NCBI RefSeq assembly: GCF_026914265.1
Contig: NC_069124.1
Location: forward strand, 12,045,723 to 12,109,722
Source: Mya arenaria
Taxonomy: Eukaryota; Mollusca; Bivalvia; Myida; Myidae
Length of the DNA stretch: 64,000 bases
Direction: 5' to 3'
Shown: in pieces, positions 11,638-23,199 of the stretch
How the letters are laid out: each line of letters opens with the position of its first letter
Position numbering within the stretch: position 1 is the stretch's first letter
Notes under the pieces: generated by a model
What the model saw: only the letters and a program-made list of their open reading frames with translations
What the model was told of the DNA's origin: nothing
Database searches by the model: none
Made by a program: the position numbers and the translations under genes

Positions 11638-12406
11638 ATGAACAGCATATCCACAATAATGATCGTTGTGATGTTCGTGAAACATCATGTCTTGCCAGGA
11701 TGTGCATGAATCAAAAGTGAGCAGTGAAACATTGTTTGATAGTGTAATGAATGATTGACGTTTTAAGAGATATCGGTGCCATGAAAGGAATTTGACTGTT
11801 GAGTGGATCTATTGTCTCGAATTCTTAGTATACAGACTGATTGACATATATTGGTAATAGTTGTTTAATCTTCATTTATGATAGTATTGTGTATATTTTT
11901 GTAACAATTAAAATATTTCCAGCATTAATTAAACTATAATCAGATATGTTCGATTCTATTATTAAGTTACTTATGCAAAAGATGTGGCATTATTGGTGTA
12001 AGCTCGATGATCTAGACGCTTTCATCTGCTCCGGGTTATGACAGTCCGATGCGATCGCTTTGTAGTGACTTTTTTACCTTGATCAATGCGGCTTAATGAT
12101 AAATTATATGTGTTGCTGAACGACGCACGACGACATTCAACGATGGGACCCAAAGTTCCTTACAGTGTTCCATTTTTCACTAACTGTTTATTTTCTATTT
12201 TTGCCTAAATTTTCACTGTTTCCTTCAATAAATTTCTGAAGAAATTAACTATAATGCAATTTACAGTTTAAAAGGACTCTCAATGTTTATACGGTCAAAG
12301 AAAGAACATTTAATTGTACTATGTTATGTGGCAAAAAAATTGTAACGTCATGGTAAGTCGTCACTAGAAGTTTTAACAAGAATTAGCTTGTATTTGAAAA
12401 TATATA
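11638..12406. other. 3' flank and UTR of MIEAP-like copy A
   Basis: Closely matches 32001-32770. AATAAA is at 12227; the copy B signal at 32298 reads aattaa here. Polyadenylation sites may therefore differ between the copies. No other feature seen. Confidence 0.55.
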
Positions 12407-12408
12407 TA

Positions 12409-13971
12409 CTACTCAGAATTTGATGAGGGATCATGTTTTTTAATATAAAGTACATACGTATTTCAAGAAAACAATATATTAACACTAAATGTTATCAAAT
12501 GGCATTGTTTCAGGTTTCAAATGTCATAAGATATCAGTACCAAACCAATTACGTTCAAGCGTAACGGACTCCTAAACATGATAGGGGTCAAAAGCAGGCG
12601 TATATCAGGTTGTCAACAAATTTGGAAAGTCAACAGAATATCTTTGAACTTTTCATAAACCAATGTTAGTAGCGTATGTGATGTCCACGAGCGTCAATAA
12701 CAGCTTGACATCGCCTCCGCATGTTGGTGATAAGCCTCCGGAGCTGTTGCTGAGGGAGTCTGGCCCATTCCTCCTGAAGCGCTGTTCTGAGCTGAGGAAC
12801 CGTTGTTGGCTGGACCGGACGAGTAGAAACAGCTTTCTGAAGCATGTCCCAGGCATGCTCGATCGGTTTCATGTCGGGGGAACGAGCTGGCCAGTCCATT
12901 CTCTCGATGGTAGCATTTTCCAAAAATTGGTTTGTGATGATTGCTCTGTGTGGGTGCGCATTATCATCCATGAGAATTAAATCAGGGACGATTGCACCTC
13001 CATGCGATCGAACATAAACGTCCAGGATCTCGTTACAATAACGAGCCGTCAACGTACCGTTTTCAATTACGTATAAGACTGTTTTCCCATGCATGCTGAT
13101 TCCGGCCGATGCCATGACTGAGCCCTTGCCATAACGGTCATGTTCGGCGACACAAACTGGAGCAAAACGTTCATTACGTCCCCTCCACACTCTGGAACGT
13201 CATTCTGTAAAGTCAATACCAAACTTTGACTCGTCTGTAAAAAGCACTGTGATCCATTCGTTTAACGTCCATCCAACGTGTTAACGTGCCAAGTCCAAAC
13301 GCTCCTGGATGTGGTATCAGGTCAATGGGATGCGAATTGCCGGTCGTCGTGCCATCAAGCCAGCTCTATGTAAACGATTTCTGATGGTTTGCGTTGAAAC
13401 TCTTACTTTTGTGGCGTTCTGGAAGCCATTACGTAACGTAACGAAGTGGCGTTACGAAAGCGGTTACGTCTGGCTAAAACCGCAATGTAACGATCCTGAA
13501 CATCAGGTAACCTTTGCACAACCACCACCATGTCGGTGTTGAGCATTTCCATTTGTTTGATAACGATTCAACATCCTGCAAACTACTCTTTGTGACACAT
13601 TCAGGTGTTCTATCACAGCCCTCTGAGACAACCCTGCCTCCAGCATTCCAATGCCAACATGCATTTCATCAGGAGTTAAACGTCTTCTGTTTGGCATTTT
13701 GAAAACAATGTGGTAGATGGTCCGAGTAAAACGAAGCGAAAAACAAGAAATGACCACATGTTTAAGTTGTTACATGTATGCCATATGGCCTTATTTCGTG
13801 GGTATGCAGTTTTTTGTGCCGCCAGTGTACGCGCTGGTAGCAATACAATCAAAATCATCGAACATTCTAGAGGCCTACGAAGGGATAAAACTAATGCTTT
13901 GAAATTAAATAAGCATGCATGTAAGTTTTTACAAATTACTAAACAAGTGATCCTTATCAAATTTTGAGTAG
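12409..13971 (-). mobile_element. Tc1-like DNA transposon, present only in copy A
   Basis: Imperfect terminal inverted repeats of about 25 bp begin CTACTCAGAATTTGATGAGG on the left, and CTACTCAAAATTTGATAAGG on the reverse strand at the right. They are flanked by TA at 12407-12408 and 13972-13973. Copy B at 32773-32790 reads gaaaatacaccagaaagag with nothing inserted, so this is an empty site. TA target duplication and the transposase type place it in the Tc1/mariner superfamily. Confidence 0.93.
12666..13697 (-). pseudogene. Broken Tc1-like transposase
   Basis: Read on the minus strand. The start MPNRRRLTPDEMHVGIGMLE (13697 down) is followed by a helix-turn-helix region (LSQRAVIEHLNVSQRVV) that ends at a stop near 13503. 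Later comes VLFTDESKFG (about 13230) with the first catalytic Asp, a stop near 13199, and then an open stretch 13190-12666. That stretch carries ILMDDNAHPH (second Asp) and SPDMKPIEHAWDML (catalytic Glu region), so the DDE residues are present. The frame is interrupted at least twice, so the copy should not make a full transposase. Confidence 0.9.
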
Positions 13972-13973
13972 TA

Positions 13974-15205
13974 TATTAGAAAGAGCTTCATTTTGCGAAT
14001 TTCTTATTAATAAAGGTATTGAAAATTGAAATAATTCAATAAATAAAATAACTTCAAAATGCCCAATCACTGCAAGACGTCTGACGTCTTAAAATCAGCG
14101 TTGACACGGAAGTTGCGCCTTTGCATGTATGCAAACAGAAGGTGTGGCTATATGCGCATTTAAATCAATTTGCTTAATTATGAGAAGTCGATTGTCTTCA
14201 GCAATAAGTAATGATTGTTCAGTTAAATGGTCCTAAAACAAGGTGTTTTTATTATTAGCTTTATAACTATACAAACGCAATCCGATCAAAAGCGGAAAAT
14301 GTTCATAAAACCTCCACTTTCTATTTGACATGCATTTGGCTACTGCAGCATACTCTTATGCACTTATACCTTAGAAAATCGTTTAATCTTAAAAATCAAA
14401 CACAGTTAAGTACATTCTTAATGGTAGTACATGTGCTTTCTTTTCAGATGTTTTACGTGTTTAAGTAACGCTGAAAACTCCTAAAAATGCAGAAAACAGC
14501 TGTTTTTAACATCATTATCAATATTTGGTTGACAGAAAAACAAGACATTTTTCATGAAAACTGTTATCATTCATTTTTAACTTTTAAAGTATTCGTTATA
14601 TAATTGTACTGTCACTTACCCACCGTCCCCGTACGAATGTTTCTATCTACAGTGAATTTCTACGATTGTGGGAAACTGGGGTATTGCAGGACTCTGCTTC
14701 ATATATTTGTAGCGGTTACATATTCGAAGGGACCCGCGTGGTGTTTGGTTGACCATGTGCAAGCCACAAGGGTAGCATGATATTCCTCCCGACACCACTC
14801 GGCGTCCCTGCGGCTCCATTGGCATTTTACACGATTTAAACTCATCGTAAGGGGCTTTTGAGTGCCTCGTATGAACATCATGTGATATTCAAATAGGTTA
14901 CTTAGAAAATCGTACGGGTGCGATTTTATTTTATTTTCATAGTTTTTTACCAATTGTCGTACGGCATCCGTTTGATTGCTGCGGTGTCTATACGGTGTCA
15001 ATGCGATTCTACCAGTGGATATATCAACGACATACGAAGACGCACCAAGGATAATGACAGTACTCTTTCAGCTCCCGTGGGATTAAGAAAATTTTGGTCC
15101 TTACGAGCGCATTATCACAAAACACATACATGGACATTCATTGTTAGCAAGTAATTACTATACAGTTAGTTCAGACCCGACTGATAATACCTGTATGTAG
15201 TTAGC
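13974..15205. other. End of copy A and unique spacer
   Basis: 13974-14266 is shared with copy B. From 14267 the sequence is unique to this spacer. A 100-codon minus frame at 14699-15001 (SHPYDFLSNLFEYHMMFIRG) has somewhat protein-like composition. I recognise no family, and no convincing splice partners were found. Confidence 0.4.
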
Positions 15206-15214
15206 TTAACATAC

Positions 15215-15905
15215 GACATTGGACTTTCAAAAATGAAAGTCGTGCTGGCACGACATTAGAAATTGGATATTCAAAAATGAGAGTCGCGCTGGCATGACAT
15301 TTGACATTGGACATTTTAAAATGATAGACGCGCTGGCACGACATTTTGACACTGGACATTCAAAAATGAAAGTCGTGCTGGCAAGACTTTGAACATAAGT
15401 CTTTCAAAATTGCCACGACATTGGACGTTCAAAAATGTTATTCGTGCTGGCACAATATTGTACATTCACAAATTAATGTCACAACTTTTGACATTGTATA
15501 TTCAAAACTGAACGTCTTGCATGCACGACATTGGACAGTAGACATTCAAGAATGAATGATGTGCCAGCACTACATTGGATATTGGACACTCAAAAATGAA
15601 AGTCGTGCTGGCACGACATTTGACATTGGACATTCAAAAATAAATGTTGTGCAAGCACGAAATTAGACATTCAAAAATGAAAGCTGTGTTGGCACGACAT
15701 TTGACATTGGATAGGTTCAAATATCCCGGCCAGCCCGTCATATCACAACTTTCCAAAAGCCAAATGTCCAATGTCGTGACAGCACGACATTCATTTTTGA
15801 ATTTCTAATGTTTGATTTCGTGCTAGCACGACCTCTCATTTTTGAATGTCCAATGTCAAATGTCGTGCCAGCACGACTTTCGTTTTGAATGTCCATTTTC
15901 CAATG
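15215..15905. repeat. Foldback minisatellite with palindromic units
   Basis: About eleven imperfect units of about 40 bp resemble ttcaaaaatgaaagtcgtgc followed by tggcacgacatttgacattg, running forward to about 15715. About three units in reverse orientation (15765-15905) follow a short unique stretch. The core GTCGTGC-TG-GCACGAC is itself a 7-bp-arm hairpin. The array is therefore palindromic both within units and as a whole. It lies in the spacer between copies A and B. No coding role. Confidence 0.9.
15725..15760. repeat. Short dispersed repeat between the minisatellite arms, recurring at 16266
   Basis: cccggccagcccgtcata and the following ca-actttccaaa recur at 16266-16300 (cccggccagcccgtcata, ccacatctttccaaa), both followed by aatgtccaatg-like sequence. 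The second copy lies 0.5 kb away outside the minisatellite, so the minisatellite may have expanded inside an older dispersed repeat. Confidence 0.65.
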
Positions 15906-16739
15906 TGGTATGTTTAGCTTTCTTCATACAGCTACTGATAATGATTGTCAACATATGATAGTGATCATAATTACAACACTGTTATTATATCACATATCAA
16001 CGATAGACTTCCATTGACCACAATTAAGGTTGTTAAAAGGGCACAGTATATGTTGATGTAAAAATATCTTTATTTAAATGCATTATTATGATTTACACCC
16101 TAGTTAAGAACGCGCGAAAAAACGCTTATATCTTTTATTTGTTTATAAATCATGTATTTGTATCATTAAATTCAAATGGGTTGAACAGAACAGTTTCTAG
16201 ATATGACAATAAAGAGCGTGAGAAGATGTCCAAGTATGGAGGTCATCTGGTAGTGGTCCTAGTTTCCCGGCCAGCCCGTCATACCACATCTTTCCAAATG
16301 TTTCAGATTGAAGCACTGCGCAATAGTGAGCTTTTTGAAAGCCATCTGTCCAATGCCCAACATTGAAAAAGGACAGCATTAAAAATATTAGGATGATTGG
16401 TTTGTTATTGGCAGCAGAAAATCAAACAGTTCAATTTCAAAATGTCTAGTAGGTTTTTCTTTTTCAAAGGTAGCGTTCATAATCCAGAAGAAGACCGTGA
16501 TCGAAATATTCACCCGAAAAACGTCTCTGGATTTTTGACGTGGTACACACTACGACATTGGTCAGTAACACTAAAGACTTTTGACTGAAACTAAACACTT
16601 AAAAAATCGTGCTAATATAAGACCAGAATATGCTCTTGCTTACTTCTAGAAAAATAAAGCTCAATTTCAGGTGCGAAAAACAATACAACACTAACATTTT
16701 ACGATAATAACGACCTTCAAAAAACCTAAAACGGGTAGG

Positions 16740-16933
16740 ATGGCAGGCATGACACCGACATTATCAACACAACTTAAATTGCTGCAAACGTTAAAAGCAT
16801 CGAATGGAGCAAACACGCCACCGACAACCTTATATACGCGGAACGATAACCCCGTACCTTTACAATTTACTCACAAACAGACGACCATTCGCCAATTTGG
16901 AAACGGAAACGATTATATTTACTCACTTAAAAT
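16740..16933 (+). CDS. Possible orphan 5' exon (unrecognised)
   Basis: An ATG opens a frame beginning MAGMTPTLSTQLKLLQTLKA, rich in Thr, Asn and Gln. It runs to a perfect donor sequence (aaaat|GTGAGTAAA, GT at 16934) one codon before its stop. No matching downstream exon and no domain recognised. It could be a gene fragment or chance. Confidence 0.2.
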
Positions 16934-17559
16934 GTGAGTAAACCAATTTTTCACTTATCTTAAAATACACCACAACACAAACAGTTTCTGGAAATGATAC
17001 TTGTACTTACTGAAATCTGTTGACATATAAATTTGGAAACATATATCCATTTGGTTGAAAAGCGGCTGCGAAATATCCTTCTTTCGATTTAATCTTGGCC
17101 TCATCAGCGCGATATCGACTCAGTATTGGTAGACCACAATTCGGAACGTCTGATACCGTACACAGACACTTTCATAATAGAACAAAACTAAGTAAATACT
17201 TCATAAATAACGCTAACAGATATGTCATGACAAACCATAGCCAAACCAATTTCCATTTACGACCTTGAAAATGGAAACATACATGTGTTAATTTTAGGAA
17301 TAGAAAACCAGCTTGAAGCAAAAGCGTTCTTATAATTCAATACAGTGTTGTGATGGGTTGGAAATATATCTCAATTTCTTTTCTTCTATTTCGCCTTAAA
17401 CAAATCATATTAAGAAGTCTAACACATTGGTTTGGGAAATATGCTAACTGTATACGTATTTGAATTTTCACACATTTGCATAGATTAAAATATGGCCTCT
17501 GATGAATCCGTATCCCAGATTTTAAAGTATTCCAACATATTCCCTTTTAAAATACCGAT

Positions 17560-17797
17560 AGTAATGGGGTTCCTATTGTTAAGCAACTTTTACTTATACA
17601 GCCTGAAAGACATGTTTAAACCAGGAATCGTCACAAGAATTACTTTCATTTACAATAGATACTATGATTGTTTTAAAAACTTAAAGTTATAGTTATGGGG
17701 TTCTTCTTGTTTGTGGTCTAAACGACTGTTACTCAAACAGCCTGATAGACATGTTTGAACCAGGCATCGTCACATGAATTACTTTCATTTGCAATGA
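17560..17797. repeat. Two-copy local tandem duplication
   Basis: About 100 bp from taatggggttcctattg to attactttcatttacaat (17560-17658) is repeated from 17691 with about 10-15% divergence by eye. Shared blocks include cagcctga-agacatgttt and atcgtcaca-gaattac. No gene content seen. Confidence 0.75.
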
Positions 17798-19179
17798 TAT
17801 GGGCAAACTTAATTCTATAAAATACAGAATTTAATTTTGATTGTCTAACTTTACATTCTTGAGTGACTGTTACTAAATATAGACACCAGTGAAGCTGGTA
17901 AATTGTTCACTGTTGATTTTTGTACACCATACTCTGATTGTTCTTAACGATTTAAGACTAATTACGGACGAAATTACTTTCTCTGCCGGGGTAAATCACG
18001 TCTTAGGCTTCTGACAACAGCTCCGCTGGGTGATTGGAAACAATCTGACAAACACCAAACGTTTCCTGCCATCTTACACATCCTTACACTTCCAAATATG
18101 CTTTCTGATCACAACAAAATATAAGTTATAACAAGGCGTAATAAACCATTGTTCGTTTCCACTTACCCGACTGACCCTATTTTTCCCCCCGACCCTAATC
18201 TTTTTGTTAAAGTGTGAATTTATTCGTAATTTCCTAACCATCTCAGAACCATTTTGCTTTTTTATCATTTATGTTCTCCTTGCAACAATAGGTTAGCCAT
18301 ACTTTTTTGAAATGTTCGTACTGTTTGTGCATCTCGACACGTTGCCATCTTCCGGTGAGAGTGTCATAAATTCATGTAAGTCTTTATCATCATAAATACT
18401 TGAGGTTTGTGATTCTACATTCGTTGTTTAATTGGTGGCATTTTCTTCTATGACGTCAAAGCTATCAATTATATCTAACGAGGGTAGGTCATTTTCATGG
18501 TAGACCATTTCTTTGTCAGTGCATCTTATTATTTCCTGATTACTTCTGAATAAAGATATTTTAACTTATTTTTCGAAGAAGGAGATTTAACTGGAGTGTG
18601 GGCAGTTATATTGTTTACCTTCTAGAATGGCGTTGCATATATCCACCTCGGTTTGAAATGTGGTGAAATGTGCGTGGGCCGATTCCGTCTCCAACAGAGT
18701 TGGCGGCCTTCCCAAAACATGAATTTTACATTTTTAAATCGATCAAGTTGATATATAATAGATGTTTTATGCATTATCGTCACAGTTGAGATAGAAATTC
18801 AAACTATAAAATAAAAATAATCATGTTACCATAAAGTAGTAAAACATACCGTTTAAACATAGCTTTCTTTATAAAGCTAAGAAGAAGTTCATTCTCTTTT
18901 AACGCTTGTCTAATTTCTTAAATATAACTCATTACTAAGAAATACATACAAAACAAAAGCTTACGGCACACGAAGCATTTCTTCAATCTACAAAATTGTC
19001 TCTAGTTAAAATTTTAGCCAAGCGGATTGCAATGTTAAAATACAAGCATATCAAAAATATTTCAAACGTGTAGAAGCAGAAAATACCATAATCTTTTATA
19101 GCTTAAAAATATGTTCATATATTTTCTGTCAAAAAAATAAGTTGACATCACTTACTTGTTTGTTGTTTTACGGTTTTGA

Positions 19180-21300
19180 CCCGTGGTGACCCATGTGAAA
19201 ACCCCGCTGAAGTCACATGATTCCTCACCCTACGCTATCCTCACTATTCTACTTTAACCATGCTATAACCAAACTACCTAGTGCGACTAACCCTTGTGAA
19301 AATTTAGCGTATGTTCCTTTGGCTCTTGTTTCCCTTACACTGCATGTGTTAGTCGTATGCGTATTAGAGCTTTCGTGCATCAGTGTATAACACTGACACA
19401 TGGGACCCCGTTTAACGTCTTTCCCAGGAGATGATTAGCTTGCTTTGGTGGTAAAGCGGTGAATCGAACATGCGACTCTTGAGAATAAGATCGGCTTTTA
19501 ATTTTCCTTTAGTACATGAACACCTTCCAGGGCAATTCAAAGTCTATATGCATATGCAGCCTAGCTTAGGTGAATAACTCTTGTTATGCACTAGCGTATT
19601 TTTGCGGAATTCATTTCCCCTGCACCGCAAATCAAAACATCGGGGATAAGCTAATTTTATATAAGTATTGTGGATGCGATGATTGCCCCAAATCCCCCCC
19701 AAACACACACACTGGACTTCTCAAGTTACCTTTCTCAATGTTGTGTCTGAATAGTGTTGGTATTTGGTAATTATTCCACCAAGTACTTTCTCGCATTGAC
19801 TTTATATGATGTAAGCTGGTCTAAAAATTACCCCTTCCAATGTACCAGTTCCTAAAAAAACATTAATTTATAGCTATTTTGAATCTGTCATGCATAATAA
19901 TTTGGGCAGTATCATGCTTTTCATGTATGATTATTTTCATATTTGTTTCCAGTTTTAATAGTTGTTTGAGATTCATGACAGAAAAAAAACTTGCTTTTCA
20001 TGTATGATTATTTTCATATTTTGTTTCCCGTTTTGATAGTTTTTTGAGTTACCTTGAAATGTATACCTTGAATGTTTTGACCTTTTCCTTGAAGTGAAGT
20101 TATAGCTATCAGTTCCCAGACAGTATATTTTTATTTGTCTAAATCGTTTGACTCAGTGCTTGAGAAGATGCGTTATCTTTTGTGATAACTTTTGCGTTTT
20201 GGGTATTTTGTTGTTGCTGTTGTTGTTTTGTTGTTGCTTTTTGTTTTAATGTTGTTGTTTTTCTGTTTGATTCTTTTTGGCAGGGGGTGGGGTCGTAGGG
20301 TGCTCTGACTCATTCTCATTTTCACTATCCTCACCCCGATGCATACAGCTTGCTCTCGTTAAAGATGTACTTGGCTTATATTGTACTTAACCATCATTAA
20401 TCGATAAATTTATTTTGATGATTGTGTGGTCTTTCAGTGGTGTTTGGTTTTGTGGTATTTGTTATGCGAGGAATTGCGAACGCAATTGCCGAAAGGCAGT
20501 TCATTTAAGGAATGGAAGTTGAGGTGTAAATATACGTTTGTGTCTCAAGAACATTGGTGTTTTGTTCCTTGCTTTTTGTCTCAGGGTGTAACAGTGTTTT
20601 TACCATGTCCCTGTAGTTTTTATTGTATTTTTGAATTATGTTTACTCTCTTGCAGACGAACGAAATAGTAAACTGTCTCAACAATGTCTCTAGTTTCCTT
20701 AGATAAGTTTACATAAAATATGGCCTTATCATCTAACAACCAGTCCAAACTATCTACGTACTAATTATTATTAACTTGTTGGTGTACCCTTTTTCACAAA
20801 TGTTTTGTTATAAAGTTGTAGTTGTTTATTAATTTAGCGGCATATAGCGGCATACTCCTCACCGTCTTGCCATTCTTCTTGTTTATATGACTGGGTTTTG
20901 TGATGTGAGACATAAAAGCATGAGACAATTCACCATGCATACACAAAATGTATTTCAATACGCTGTTATCTGACTAAAATCTAACCAGTCCTCATGCTTC
21001 AATGTTGTCCAATTTCCACACTTTCAAATTCATAAAGCGATTCTTTCAATAGCTTATTTTTAGTAAATGGTGGTAATTTTAGACTATTTCTGTGTCTCCT
21101 ATTTAAAGGAATATTTATATTTATCAGAATCTGAATATGTCTTACCATGTGGTATGTGTGTGTATGTCTGTCTATATTGTGAGAGTATGATTTATTTATC
21201 TGACGTGATGTGTGACCCTGCGTGCCGACATGCATCTTTTAATTGCATTTTCTACTTTTTGGATAATGTTAACCAATGAGCCTTCACTTGGTATGACTTC
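19180..21300. repeat. Extra, diverged copy of the GGTCA-flanking module inside copy B
   Basis: Copy A 1210-1930 aligns to both 19180-19855 and 21360-22050. The module's right end (gtgtgaccctgagtgcgtat region, A about 3150) aligns to both 21206-21300 and 23340-23470. Copy B therefore holds two modules in tandem. In the first, the GGTCA array is replaced by about 1.35 kb of other sequence (19856-21205), which contains a T/G-rich (tgttgttg) stretch near 20205-20260. Confidence 0.75.
19914..20047. repeat. Short direct repeat
   Basis: gcttttcatgtatgattatt and the following ttcatattt-gtttcc occur twice, at about 19915 and 19993, each followed by gttttgatagtt-like sequence. Confidence 0.8.
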
Positions 21301-22189
21301 TTACGCTTCTCCTCAACTTTATCAGGAAAAATGTTGCCGTGACTGCAATAAGATGTCCGTGCGCTCAAGCTGGAGTCACGTGAGCCCTCATCGTTAGCTA
21401 CCCTCATTATGTTACTTTAACAATGCTAAAACCAAACTACCTAAGGCGATTAGCCCTTGCGAAGATTTAGCGTATATTCCTTTGCCTTTTATCTCCCTTT
21501 CACTGCATGATTGTGTATGTTAGTCGTATGCGTATTAATGCTTTCGTGCACCAGTGTATTACACTGGCACACGGGACCCCGTTTAACAACTCTTCCGAGA
21601 GATGATTAGTTTGCTTTAGTGGTTAGGCGGTGAATCGAACATGCGACTCTTGAGAAAAAGATCAGCCTTTTAATTTTCCTTCAGTACATTAACACCTTTC
21701 AGGGCCATTCAAAGTCTATATGCATATGCAGTCTAGCTTAGATGAATAACTCCTGCTTTACTCTAGCGTAGTTTTGCGGATTTCATTTCCCCTGCACTGC
21801 AAATCAACACACCGGGAATAAGCTAATTTTAGATAATTTTTAGATAATTTTTGAGGATGCGATAGTTGCCCACCCCATACACACACACACTCACACACAC
21901 TCACACTTACCTTTCTCAATGTTGTGTCTGAAAAGTGTTGGTATTTGGTTATTATCCTATCAAGTACTATCTCGCCTTGACTTAATATGATTTCAGCTCG
22001 TATAACATTTACCCCTTCCAGTGTACCAATTCCTAAAAGAACATTTATGGTGCCCCCCTTCGAAGAAGAGGGGTTATATTGCTTTGCACATGTCGGTCGG
22101 TCGGTCGGTCGGTCCGTCGCTAGACCAAAGCTTGTTCGAGTTAAACTCAACAATTCCTGGACGTATGGACATTAGACTTTACATGAAGG

Positions 22190-23190
22190 TTAGCCCTGAC
22201 CAGTAGATGACCACTATTGATTTTAGGGGTCATCTGATTAAAGGTAAAGGTCACAGTGGCCTTTAATGATAAAATAATTTTAAAGCTTGTCCAAGTGATA
22301 CCTGGCAAGATGATGACCATATTGATTAAAGGGGTCATCAAATCAAAGGTCAAGGTGACAGTGACCTAAAGTGATAAAAGATTGTCCTAGAGATGTCTCG
22401 ACAATGCCTGCACCCATTATTTTCAAACATGACTTGGAGGTTGGGTTTGGCCAGTAGATGGCCCTATTGTTTTTGTGGTAATCGGGCCAAAGGTCAAGGT
22501 CACAGCGACCTTGAATGGTAAAAGGTTGGCCGAGTGATAACTCGATAATGCATGCACCCATGGTCCTCAAACTTTACTTGGAGGTTTGGCCTGACCAGTA
22601 GATGATCCCTATTGTTCGACGGGCCATCGGGCCAAAGGTCAAGGTCACATGACTTTGAATGATAAAAGGTTGTCTGAGTGATAACTCGACAATGCCTGCA
22701 CCCATGGACCTCAAACTGGACTAGGAGGTTGGGCCTGACCCCAATTAATTTAAGGGGTCATCGGGTCAAAGGTCAAGGTCACAGTGACATTGAAAGCAAA
22801 CTTAACAATTCTTGAGCCCATGGTCATCATACTAGACATGGAAGTTAGGCCTGACCAGAAGATGACCCCTTATTTAGGAGTCTTCAGGTCAAAGGTTAAG
22901 GTCATAGTGACCTTGCATGCGAAATGTTTTTCGAGTGATAACTCGACAATGCCTGCATCCATGGCCCTTAAACTTGACTTGGGTGTTGTGCCTGACCTGT
23001 AGATGACCCCTTATGATTTTAGGGGTCATCGGGTCAAAGGTCAAGGTCACAGTGACCTTGAACGAAAAAAGCTTGTCTGTGTGATTACTTGACAATGCAT
23101 GCGCCCATTGCCCTCAAACTTAACATTTAGGTTTATGTTGACCAGCTGATGACTCCTATTGATTTTAAGATCATAGAGACAAAGGTCATG
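22190..23190. repeat. GGTCA-rich tandem array, copy B
   Basis: Copy of the array at 2050-3000, with an extra partial unit around 22380-22440 (gagatgtctcgacaatgcct) that is missing from A. The perfect AGGTCA-CAG-TGACCT palindrome is kept at 23044-23058. Confidence 0.88.
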
Positions 23191-23199
23191 GTCATAACT

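Larger units (their letters stand above)
1..14266. repeat. Segmental duplication, copy A (left end outside window)
   Basis: Position 1 aligns to 18072 and homology runs, with indels, to about 14266 (aligned to about 33386), after which the two diverge. Long stretches are nearly identical: 5694-5920 and 25420-25646 differ by a single base. The segment includes the whole MIEAP-like gene A, the GGTCA array, the TTAA-flanked element and shared flanks. Features present only in A include the Tc1-like element, the TTA-flanked element at 3851, a CA/CACG stretch at about 4765-4905 and about 120 bp near 566-684. Confidence 0.93.
15910..18071. other. Spacer between the two duplicated segments
   Basis: Apart from the short repeat at 16266, the candidate exon at 16740 and the local duplication at 17560, I see no gene. 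No sequence from copies A or B was recognised here. Confidence 0.5.

Noticed and set aside
14699..15001. 100-codon minus frame in the spacer
   Set aside because: No recognised family, no splice partner and no second copy to test conservation; left as unannotated.
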